Shown here piece after piece: positions 17,510-24,481 of a DNA stretch of 64,000 bases (position 1 is its first letter; every line of letters starts with the position of its first letter). Source of the stretch: Spirochaetales bacterium. GTDB lineage: Bacteria; Spirochaetota; Spirochaetia; Sphaerochaetales; Sphaerochaetaceae. Made by a program: the position numbers and the translations under genes. The notes under the pieces are model-generated. The model was not told where the DNA came from. It searched no databases and saw nothing but the letters and a program-made list of their open reading frames with translations. Where the stretch lies: positions 1 through 64,000 of the forward strand of contig JAAYQW010000065.1 in assembly GCA_012519115.1 (NCBI GenBank). Direction: 5' to 3'.

Positions 17510-18757
17510 CTACTCCTTATCGTGTGCACTCTCTCGGTCATAGGAAAACTCCGAGAGGATCGGGAGAGCTCCGAATGCTCCATTCATATACTGAACTTGG
17601 GTCCGGTCGTTAGCTTTCGAATATCGGAAGTTCGCCAAACTGGTGTACACCGTCGCACTCTCGCTGTCCTTCTGGGCGAAATAAACACCGTCGCGGCGGA
17701 GCAGGCCCGGCTTGAGCAAGGATGGATTACAGTCAACGACCAGCATCTGCGAACCGTTCTCATCGTTGTTCGCCTCGAATATCTCGACGATGTGGGTCAG
17801 CACATTCGGATGGAGCAACATTCCAAAGTCATCGATGATAAGGGTCTTGCCCTTGGTGAACGACTCGAAGAACGCCACTCCGATCAAACAGAGCCTTCTG
17901 AGGCTCAAGCTCTCCAGACTGAAATACGAGGCGTAGTGCTGCGTCACGTTGGTGTGAACGAAGATCACCTTGCCGTCTTTGACGCGGATGTCCCGAATAT
18001 CGGTGATATCGACGCTCCACAGGAAGTTGATCAGCTGAGACACCCAGCCGGGATGCTCTTCAATCATTTGAGCCAGGTACTTTTCACTGAGGTTCGAGAC
18101 TCCCATCGGAAGGAGGTGGAGCCGATCGACGATCCACGAGTAGAAGAGGCCGCTCGTCTCGCTGCCCCTTTCCGCAGAGGCTTGAATAAACGTGTGCTTC
18201 TCATCGACTTTGCCGACCAGGCGCTTTTTATCACCCCGATAGTGCTTGCCCCAACGATAGGTATAGGTCAGTTCTTCCTCATCAAGGGCCAGCTCATCTT
18301 CTTTGAGGGTCCGCTCGAACATTCGCCGTTTGGAGCGGCCGATTATGTGATACAGGGATTCTTCATAGATCTTTATCCGATCCGCCACAAGCGTATAGAC
18401 CCCGATGATCGGTTCCCCGTTCTCCTCATCATTGCCCAGGATGCATCGAATGATGATCGTTGCAGGCTGGTTCTTCTCTTCCGAGTATGCAAATGAGGTC
18501 CCGCTGAGAATCGCCAGCGGATTACTTGTTTCTTCCGTTGCGGTTACAATCGCCTTAAGCGCTTCTAAGGCTCGGATGAAGGAGCTTTTACCTGCTCCAT
18601 TCGGGCCGATGATTGCGGCACTCTTGATGAGCTTGAGCTTCTCAGTCACCGAGACTACCTTGGAATCGCTGAACCGGTTATCCCTGACGGCTTCAAACGA
18701 AATAATCTGTTCGTCCCTCACGGATTTGAAGTTCGCAATAGTCATATCAAGCAGCAT
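17510..18757 (-). CDS. RloA-like ABC/SMC-type ATPase with altered catalytic motifs
   Basis: A 415-residue ATPase of the AAA_15/AAA_21 group. The N-terminus (TIANFKSVRDEQIISF) and Walker A (GPNGAGKSS, 51-59) are intact. Walker B reads TLIIDDFGMLLHP near residue 303, with Asp where the catalytic Glu normally stands. The usual H-loop TTH is VVDC near residue 339. The signature region reads ESLSLRRL instead of the usual ES-x-GT-x-RL. The C-terminus retains the LRRDGVYFAQKD and GAFGALP family features. ATP binding looks possible; normal hydrolysis is doubtful. A GAGGAGG site precedes the ATG. Partner of the RloB-like gene downstream; the PHP gene ends 33 bases upstream. Confidence 0.78.
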   Translation of the reverse strand: MLLDMTIANFKSVRDEQIISFEAVRDNRFSDSKVVSVTEKLKLIKSAAIIGPNGAGKSSFIRALEALKAIVTATEETSNPLAILSGTSFAYSEEKNQPATIIIRCILGNDEENGEPIIGVYTLVADRIKIYEESLYHIIGRSKRRMFERTLKEDELALDEEELTYTYRWGKHYRGDKKRLVGKVDEKHTFIQASAERGSETSGLFYSWIVDRLHLLPMGVSNLSEKYLAQMIEEHPGWVSQLINFLWSVDITDIRDIRVKDGKVIFVHTNVTQHYASYFSLESLSLRRLCLIGVAFFESFTKGKTLIIDDFGMLLHPNVLTHIVEIFEANNDENGSQMLVVDCNPSLLKPGLLRRDGVYFAQKDSESATVYTSLANFRYSKANDRTQVQYMNGAFGALPILSEFSYDRESAHDKE

Positions 18758-18790
18758 GCGCTACCTCCTCAATCTCACCCTTCGGTGGTA

Positions 18791-19423
18791 TTACCAAATC
18801 TCTTCCATCCGTTTTTTTACGAATGGCCATTTTTCCATCATTTGGACCAGACACAACGGCAATCGCTCATTACCGTGATTATCAGTCGCCAGTATATCAA
18901 TAAGTTCCGCTTCAAGATACGGCAAAGCATCTCCACTTTCAACCGCATCGACATTGCCTTGCAGCAGACATCCCATCTCTTTCAATCTGTGAACCAGCGC
19001 ATCGCTCGGATCCAGCCAGAGATACCGTTCGACATGCGCGATGATCGGGACAAAGCCGTCATCGATCAACTGCTTCAGCTGCTCCATCAAGCGCTGAGGA
19101 GGAAGAGCGAGCGAAAATTCGACAAGGACGTATCGGTCAGCGATCGGAATCGCCCGCAAGACATCCTGATCGGAAACATACAGCTCACTGCCAAGATGGA
19201 GCGCAATCCCAAGCGCCTCGGCACTCTCTTTAGCCCATGCGAACGTGGGGCGTATCCGCTCGATGGCGGTTCTGACAAACGGGTTGTAGATATGGGGTGT
19301 TACGACAATGTTATCAATACCACATTCGCGATAAATCTCAAGCATCCGGATACATCCCGCTCGGTCCAAGTATCCATCATCGATTTCCGGCAGCAAATGG
19401 CTGTGAACATCCCACAATCCCAT
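18791..19423 (-). CDS. PHP-domain protein-tyrosine phosphatase (CpsB/YwqE type)
   Basis: A 210-residue metal-dependent phosphatase. The PHP metal-binding motif DVHSHLLPEIDDG is at residues 5-17; TPH near 42, a GSELY segment near 78, AHVERY near 129 and ATDNHG near 186 supply further metal ligands. CpsB/YwqE enzymes dephosphorylate tyrosine autokinases of the Wzc type, and a Wzc-like kinase lies 34 kb away in this window. The gene has AAAGGAGGGGG before its ATG and a TATAAT box about 35 bases upstream. Its position ahead of an RloAB-like pair is unusual for this family. Confidence 0.85.
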   Translation of the reverse strand: MGLWDVHSHLLPEIDDGYLDRAGCIRMLEIYRECGIDNIVVTPHIYNPFVRTAIERIRPTFAWAKESAEALGIALHLGSELYVSDQDVLRAIPIADRYVLVEFSLALPPQRLMEQLKQLIDDGFVPIIAHVERYLWLDPSDALVHRLKEMGCLLQGNVDAVESGDALPYLEAELIDILATDNHGNERLPLCLVQMMEKWPFVKKRMEEIW

Positions 19424-19505
19424 AAAGCCCCCTCCTTTGCGCCTATTATACCCTTAATTACTCACAAGGGGAAGGAAAAAGAGGGCTCATTACCCTATAA
19501 GGCTA

Positions 19506-20030
19506 TCAAAATTCAATCATCGGCCGGGCTTCAACCCCGTTATTCGCCATATGGTGCTTCACTTCACAGACATCACTTGCCATGTCTGAAGCCGCAATCA
19601 ACGCTTCGGGCGCACCTCGACCGGTAATTACGAGGTGGGGAAACTTCTCATCATGCTCATGCTCGGCGATAAAGGAAACGACCTCTTCCACGTCGATGTA
19701 TCCTAAGGTTAGTGGATAGGTGAATTCATCCAGAACAATCAGATCGTACGCCCCACTTGATGCCCATCGTTTTACCGCTTTCCATCCTTCGGAGGCAAGG
19801 GTTCGATTTTTCTCGTCATTGCCTTCAATCCAAGTAAAACCGGCACCGAACGATTTCCACTCCACTCCGAGCTCTTTGAGTATCCGTGCCTCGCCGCTGT
19901 TAAGCAGATCGGGTTCCTGTTTGATGAACTGGGCAAACGCCACCTTCGCTTCGTGACCAAGGGCTCGAACGGCCTGCCCTACCGCGGCAGAGGTCTTGCC
20001 TTTGCCATCGCCGGTATAGAGTAACACCAT
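19506..20030 (-). CDS. cobO: Corrinoid (cobalamin) adenosyltransferase, CobO/BtuR type
   Basis: A 174-residue enzyme that transfers the adenosyl group of ATP to cob(I)alamin or its precursors. The P-loop GDGKGKTSAA is at residues 7-16 and VLDEFTYPLTLGYID near residue 96 matches the CobO/CobA family. It could serve salvage of corrinoids. The ATG lies three bases after the lipoprotein stop, so it belongs to the pdxA-lipoprotein-cobO unit. It is the only recognised cobalamin gene in the window. Confidence 0.93.
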   Translation of the reverse strand: MVLLYTGDGKGKTSAAVGQAVRALGHEAKVAFAQFIKQEPDLLNSGEARILKELGVEWKSFGAGFTWIEGNDEKNRTLASEGWKAVKRWASSGAYDLIVLDEFTYPLTLGYIDVEEVVSFIAEHEHDEKFPHLVITGRGAPEALIAASDMASDVCEVKHHMANNGVEARPMIEF

Positions 20031-20033
20031 CGT

Positions 20034-21083
20034 TTATCGTCCTTCAGTGTAAAGCTGCGTGATGAGGGTATACTCCTCGACACATTCGCCGCTGAGCTGC
20101 ATCTCCACTTTTTGCTGGTCGCGACGAGCATCCTTCATCCGTGTAAGAGTTTGGAGGACCTGGTTGATCGGGTAGCTTGCATATACTTCATCCATCAACA
20201 CGATCGCTTCATCGAGATTGCCGAAACCTTGGAGAAGCACCGCTGCGTTGTACCCCCATCGCCAATCGCCGGTAAGGTGATACAGATTGAGAAATTCCCG
20301 ATACGCAAGCCGATATTCACCTTTGTCTACTAACCAGTATATCTCTTTGGCTGCCGGATCTTTTGGCTTGTTGGGTGCCAGACTCACCCATTCGGTAACC
20401 GTCGAAGGAGCGAGTTGTCGGGCGATTGTTTTCTCAAATGAGTGAAGAATATCTTCAAAGAGCGGCAAAAAGGAGGGACTTCGGGTAAATGTGAACCGGC
20501 GGATGATCTTGTACGTATTGCTTGCAGGATCCCACATCCGGTTTCCGATCAAGTATTCTTTGGTGATCTTGTCCACATAATTAGAGGTGTACAGGATCGA
20601 TCCGGTTGCCGTTTCCACAACTTTGATCGAAAGGGCGACGGTCGCGCTTTGCACGAGGAAGTAGGATTTTTCTTCGCTTCCTTCACTTTCGCTTCGTTCG
20701 ATGAGCCGTTCCGAAAGATCCATGAATGTGATTTCGCTCCTGATCACCGCCTCGGCAGTCCGGCTCGACGTGACGGAGAGATGATCCGTCGATTGAATCG
20801 CTCTCTCCAACGTCCGGGTGGCGGCATAGGAAACATCTCGGCTCAATGAAGAAGAGTATCCGCTTGGAATCGTCAACTCCAATTGGCCGCTCCCCTCCAC
20901 CCAGGATGGAACCGGCCGTCGCGGCATTGAATACGCTTTCGTCGGTTCAACACGGAGCGCCTGGATTCCGTGGAGATTGGCTTCGGCGGGTATTTGGCGG
21001 GTAATTGAAAGGCCGGAAACACAAGAGCTCAGCAGGAGAACCAAGAAGGTTCCGATCAAAAGAGACGTACGCAATCTGTTCAT
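20034..21083 (-). CDS. Lipoprotein of unknown function
   Basis: A 349-residue protein with a lipoprotein signal peptide (hydrophobic run then LLSSC, Cys21). It should be membrane-anchored on the periplasmic side. The middle part (about 60-230) reads like a beta-rich domain similar in style to the DUF/CsgG-like lipoproteins that bundle sugar or envelope functions, and the C-terminal 100 residues look helical, possibly TPR-like (a GYNAAVLLQGFGNLDEAI segment). I cannot give a function. The ATG overlaps the pdxA stop as ATGA. Confidence 0.75.
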   Translation of the reverse strand: MNRLRTSLLIGTFLVLLLSSCVSGLSITRQIPAEANLHGIQALRVEPTKAYSMPRRPVPSWVEGSGQLELTIPSGYSSSLSRDVSYAATRTLERAIQSTDHLSVTSSRTAEAVIRSEITFMDLSERLIERSESEGSEEKSYFLVQSATVALSIKVVETATGSILYTSNYVDKITKEYLIGNRMWDPASNTYKIIRRFTFTRSPSFLPLFEDILHSFEKTIARQLAPSTVTEWVSLAPNKPKDPAAKEIYWLVDKGEYRLAYREFLNLYHLTGDWRWGYNAAVLLQGFGNLDEAIVLMDEVYASYPINQVLQTLTRMKDARRDQQKVEMQLSGECVEEYTLITQLYTEGR

Positions 21084-22084
21084 GTGGCACCTCCGACAAA
21101 GAATGCAGCGGCCTCAAGGGCCCTGACCATCCCCTGTTCATTGGCGATTCCCTTCCCGGCGATATCAAACGCAGTACCATGATCTACGCTGGATCTGAAG
21201 AATGGAAGGCCCCAAGTGATTGAGATGGTGTTATCAAAATCATAGGTTTTCGCGGCGATATGCCCTTGGTCGTGGTAGAGGCTGATCACTGCCCGATAAT
21301 AACCGATTTTGGCTTGATGAAATACGGAATCCGCTCCGATCGGACCGACCACGTCGATCCCCTGCTTTTGGGCGGCCCGGATCGCGGGAATCACTTCAAG
21401 CAGTTCTTCCTGACCGAAGAGTCCTCCGTCGCCGCTGTGTGGATTGAGTCCTGCCACCGCCAAAGGCAGCGTGGTATTGAAGAAAGACGGGTGTTTGCCG
21501 GTGATCTCATCGCTTGTAATGATCGTTTGAAGCACTCGATCTTTCGTTACCGCCTTGCATGCATCGATCAGTGAAAGGTGACGGCTGTGGAAAAAGATCT
21601 TCAGCTTATGGGTATCAAACATCGTCGTCGGCTTTGGACTATTGCTCAGTGAAGCCAAAATCTCCGTGTACCCGATCTCTTCGATTCCGGCGGCTTTGAG
21701 GGCTTCTTTATGAAGCGGCGGAGTCACCACCGCGGATGCCAACCCCTCTCCAATCAGATCGACCGCCGTGCGAACGCTTTCAAATGCTCCCCGTCCGCAT
21801 TGCATGTGAATCTTTCCATAGGAGAACTTTGCCAGATCGATGAGATCGAGATGATAGAGAATCGGAGTATGCCCCTCTTTTTGAGCGGCACGCAATTGAC
21901 CGGAGGAGGTTACAATCCGGGTAAAGGGAAAGGGAAGATCGGTATCTTTCGCCGTTTTTTCAATCAGCGCCCGATCACCGACCACCACGATCGGTTCATC
22001 AACGCGCCCAAGCGCTTTGAGAATGATCTCGACACCGATACCGGCAGCGTCTCCAAAGGGGACAACGAGGTAGGAATTCTTCAT
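21080..22084 (-). CDS. pdxA: 4-hydroxythreonine-4-phosphate dehydrogenase family protein
   Basis: A 334-residue PdxA-family oxidative decarboxylase. Family landmarks are GDAAGIGVEI near the N-terminus, GLNPHSGDGGLFGQEE near residue 215, YHDQGHIAAK near 275 and SVDHGTAFDIAGKG near 304. PdxA acts in vitamin B6 synthesis; the related PdxA2 acts on 4-phospho-D-threonate, and no pdxJ is present here to decide. The ATG at 22084 has no ribosome site, but a promoter -10 box ends six bases upstream, which suggests a leaderless mRNA. First gene of a three-gene operon. Confidence 0.92.
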   Translation of the reverse strand: MKNSYLVVPFGDAAGIGVEIILKALGRVDEPIVVVGDRALIEKTAKDTDLPFPFTRIVTSSGQLRAAQKEGHTPILYHLDLIDLAKFSYGKIHMQCGRGAFESVRTAVDLIGEGLASAVVTPPLHKEALKAAGIEEIGYTEILASLSNSPKPTTMFDTHKLKIFFHSRHLSLIDACKAVTKDRVLQTIITSDEITGKHPSFFNTTLPLAVAGLNPHSGDGGLFGQEELLEVIPAIRAAQKQGIDVVGPIGADSVFHQAKIGYYRAVISLYHDQGHIAAKTYDFDNTISITWGLPFFRSSVDHGTAFDIAGKGIANEQGMVRALEAAAFFVGGAT

Positions 22085-22090
22085 AACCCG

Positions 22091-22119
22091 ATGATAACAA
22101 GGCGCCTCAGAGCTGTCCA
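22091..22119 (-). promoter_or_regulatory. pdxA promoter, predicted leaderless start
   Basis: TGGACA (22114-22119) and TATCAT (22091-22096) are 17 bases apart on the minus strand. Six bases separate the -10 box from the pdxA ATG, so transcription should begin at or next to the A of ATG. No purine-rich ribosome site exists. Confidence 0.5.
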
Positions 22120-22144
22120 GAGTTCACTGCTTGGAATGAAGAGA

Positions 22145-22852
22145 TCAGAAGGCGACTCGCGCCGCCAGGAGCACTCCCCTCTCCATGGTCGGAGCTGCAC
22201 CGACTTCAAAGATGAAGGTATCTTCCATCTTCTTTCCGAGGCCGAGTCCTTCTCTCAGAGTCTTGTTGTATCTCGATCCGTAGGAAAGCGGAAGAATTGC
22301 CTGAATGACCCGTCCGAGAGCGAAGGCTCCGGCTCCGGCGAACGTGGTGGTCAGAGCCGCTGTAAGCAGTTTGTCGGATGATCCGAACCAGTATTCTTCA
22401 CCCAACGCGGCATGCCCGGGGAAAATGAAGATGAAGTCGAAGAGAAGCAGGGTTATACCGACTCCGGTAGCAGCGATGCTTACCCCGTCAGAGATGATTC
22501 CAAACCATTCGCCGGCAGTATCTCCCTGCAGCTCGGAGCCTTTACCGAAACCGACCGTGAGGTTTCGGAAAGCCGGCCAAGCGATGGAAAGTTTGGCATC
22601 GTTGTAGAGTTCAACCCTCTCGCTATAGGGAAGAATCGAGAAATCATACGTTCCGAATGTTTTCTTCAAATTGGAAAGAGACCGTCCTCCAACTCGAACC
22701 GTCTCCCCACCAATCTCCACCGCATGTGAAGTATTCGTGGAAAAAGCATCAATGCCTTTTGCCGCGCCTTTTATCAATGTCGATTTGACACCGGCACTCA
22801 ACGGGGATCCCAGAAGCAACAAAAGACAAAGTCCGATCGTGATACGTCGCAT
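22145..22852 (-). CDS. Exported protein, possibly P13-family porin-like
   Basis: A 235-residue protein with a signal peptide (RRITIGLCLLLLLGSPLSA, cleavage near residue 20). The middle contains FGKGSELQGDTAGEWFG followed by two glycine-rich hydrophobic spans (about 125-145 and 165-185), the layout seen in spirochaetal P13-like membrane proteins. That assignment is by pattern only. The C-terminus ends in ARVAF, with the terminal aromatic residue usual for outer membrane proteins. A GAGAGGG ribosome site precedes the ATG. Transcribed divergently from the acidic-protein gene and followed by the pdxA promoter. Confidence 0.55.
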   Translation of the reverse strand: MRRITIGLCLLLLLGSPLSAGVKSTLIKGAAKGIDAFSTNTSHAVEIGGETVRVGGRSLSNLKKTFGTYDFSILPYSERVELYNDAKLSIAWPAFRNLTVGFGKGSELQGDTAGEWFGIISDGVSIAATGVGITLLLFDFIFIFPGHAALGEEYWFGSSDKLLTAALTTTFAGAGAFALGRVIQAILPLSYGSRYNKTLREGLGLGKKMEDTFIFEVGAAPTMERGVLLAARVAF

Positions 22853-22955
22853 TGCACACCCTCTCTATTACAGTAACGTTCTATTTCTTGATTTTACCAT
22901 ATAAACGATATTCTTTCTTTCTTAAGATTTGGACTTTCAACAACCTGATTTGGAA

Positions 22956-22984
22956 TTGACAACTGATATACTCTCTTCTATGTT
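22956..22984 (+). promoter_or_regulatory. Promoter of the acidic-protein gene
   Basis: Consensus TTGACA (22956-22961), 17 bases, then TATGTT (22979-22984). The start point would be about 25 bases ahead of the ATG at 23017, leaving room for the GAAGGAG ribosome site. One of the strongest promoters in the window. Confidence 0.7.
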
Positions 22985-23016
22985 TGTAGATGTAAAGTTT
23001 TACGAAGGAGCGTGCC

Positions 23017-23274
23017 ATGAGTCGATACCGAGATGAAGACGAATTGGATGATGAGGAAGATCGGTACTTCAGTGATTGGGAGGATGAAGAAGATGACTTC
23101 GACGAGCGCGAAGCGATGAGATTCCCGATCGATGATGACGAGTTACTCGACGATGAAGAGGATGATGAACTCCTTGATGACGGGTTTATGGTTGATGGAG
23201 ACGATTCGTACGAGGATGAACTCTACGAAGAGGAAGACGAAGACGACTTCTACTATTACGATGATGATTTCTAA
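23017..23274 (+). CDS. Extremely acidic 85-residue protein
   Basis: Of 85 residues, 48 are Asp or Glu; there are five Arg, no Lys and no Cys. Aromatic residues are interspersed and the protein ends FYYYDDDF. It has no signal peptide or membrane span and is probably disordered. A near-consensus promoter, a GAAGGAG ribosome site and a strong terminator frame it as its own transcription unit, which argues for real and substantial expression. I do not recognise a family. Possible roles include binding basic proteins, RNA polymerase delta-like nucleic acid mimicry, or metal buffering; none is shown. Confidence 0.85.
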   Translation: MSRYRDEDELDDEEDRYFSDWEDEEDDFDEREAMRFPIDDDELLDDEEDDELLDDGFMVDGDDSYEDELYEEEDEDDFYYYDDDF

Positions 23275-23297
23275 ATCGTGATCGATTCCCTCTAAAG

Positions 23298-23320
23298 CAC
23301 AGCCTTCGGGCTGTGTTTTT
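23298..23320 (+). terminator. Intrinsic terminator after the acidic-protein gene
   Basis: Seven-base-pair stem CACAGCC/GGCTGTG closed by a stable TTCG tetraloop and followed by five T. It starts 24 bases after the stop codon. Confidence 0.93.
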
Positions 23321-23324
23321 GTTT

Positions 23325-23361
23325 ATGCATAAGATATGCATGAATATCTATATTTATGCAT
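23325..23361 (+). repeat. Three ATGCAT sites upstream of the ABC transporter promoter
   Basis: ATGCAT occurs at 23325-23330, 23336-23341 and 23356-23361, each preceded by TTA or ATA-like bases. Centre spacings are 11 and 20 bases, about one and two helical turns, so a dimeric regulator could bind all three on one face. They end eight bases before the -35 box of the next promoter. Confidence 0.55.
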
Positions 23362-23368
23362 ACATATA

Positions 23369-23397
23369 TTTACAATTTTTCAACAATTCTTTATAGT
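23369..23397 (+). promoter_or_regulatory. Promoter of the TrpXYZ-like operon
   Basis: TTTACA (23369-23374), 17 bases, TATAGT (23392-23397). The leader is about 30 bases and carries GGAGG before the ATG at 23435. Confidence 0.65.
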
Positions 23398-23434
23398 GAC
23401 GCAACGTTACATGTGTCTGTTGGAGGATATCGGT

Positions 23435-24424
23435 ATGAAACGGATTTTGACTACCTTGGTGCTGTTCATTGTACTTACAACAATCATATTTGCCGGAGGG
23501 CAGAGCGATAAGACCCAGAAAGCTGAATATACCGTGGGAATCAGCAAGCTGCTCGCCCACCCCGCTCTTGATTCCGCCGAGCAAGGAATGATTGACTATC
23601 TTTCTTCGAAAGGTCTTTCGATCGCGTTTGATAGACAGAACGCGAACGGTGATATCTCCACCGCTTCATCGATCGCTCAAAAATTCAAGAGTGACAAGGT
23701 CTCCGTCGCAGTAGGAATCGCTACTCCTTCCGCTCAGGCGCTCGCCCAGGTCTTCGGTCCCAATCAAGGCACCCCCGTCGTCTTCAGCGCCGTTACCGAT
23801 TCTGCGGAAGCAGGTCTCGTGGCGAAGAATATCGCCGGCGTCAGCGACAAGAACCCCGTTGAAGAACAGATCAAACTTCTCATGGATATCACCGGAGCGA
23901 AGCGAATCGGAAACGTCTATGCATCAGGCGAAGCCAACGGTGTGGTCCTGATGGAGATGGCAAAAGCCGCAACGGAGAAGTTCGGAGGCGAATTCGTCAG
24001 TGCGGCTATTTCCAATTCGAGTGAAGTCAAGATGGCCGCTCAATCGATCATCGATCGTGTCGATGCGATCTACGTCGCCACCGACAACGCCGTCGTCAGT
24101 GCGATCGCCAGCATCGATGATGTAACGACCAAAGCCAAGAAACCGCTCTTCAGCGCCGACCCGTCCTCCATTGAAGGACTGAACGCCATGATCGCCTGGG
24201 GGTTTGATTATTACAACATCGGCGTGGAGACCGGAAAGATCGTCGAACAAATCCTTAAAGGAACCGAAGCGGGATCGATTGGAACGGTCTATATCACCGA
24301 TCCGACGAAGTTTGAATTGTGGTTCAACCTTGATACGGCTTCTCAGCTTGGCTATACTATTCCGCAATCCCTTCAGGACGCGGCAGCGGTCCTGATCAAG
24401 GACGGCAAGCATGTAAGCCGCTAA
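23435..24424 (+). CDS. ABC transporter substrate-binding protein, TrpX-like
   Basis: A 329-residue periplasmic binding protein of the ABC_sub_bind family. The signal peptide covers about residues 1-20 (MKRILTTLVLFIVLTTIIFA). The body holds the family stretches VGIATPSAQALAQ, FSAVTDSAEAGLV and AIYVATDNAVVSAIAS. Relatives include TrpX, implicated in aromatic amino acid uptake; the ligand here is inferred only. The ORF is open from 23336, but GGAGG precedes the ATG at 23435, where the signal peptide begins. Followed by a strong hairpin before the permease gene. Confidence 0.9.
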   Translation: MKRILTTLVLFIVLTTIIFAGGQSDKTQKAEYTVGISKLLAHPALDSAEQGMIDYLSSKGLSIAFDRQNANGDISTASSIAQKFKSDKVSVAVGIATPSAQALAQVFGPNQGTPVVFSAVTDSAEAGLVAKNIAGVSDKNPVEEQIKLLMDITGAKRIGNVYASGEANGVVLMEMAKAATEKFGGEFVSAAISNSSEVKMAAQSIIDRVDAIYVATDNAVVSAIASIDDVTTKAKKPLFSADPSSIEGLNAMIAWGFDYYNIGVETGKIVEQILKGTEAGSIGTVYITDPTKFELWFNLDTASQLGYTIPQSLQDAAAVLIKDGKHVSR

Positions 24425-24439
24425 GTTGTTGATGTACAG

Positions 24440-24464
24440 ACCGCCGGCTTGCCGGCGGTTTTTT
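24440..24464 (+). terminator. Strong intercistronic terminator between binding-protein and permease genes
   Basis: Perfect nine-base-pair stem ACCGCCGGC/GCCGGCGGT with a TT turn and a run of six T. It lies 16 bases after the binding-protein stop and 18 before the permease ATG. Partial read-through would give much more binding protein than membrane components. Confidence 0.92.
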
Positions 24465-24481
24465 CTGTATAGAGGTATGAG

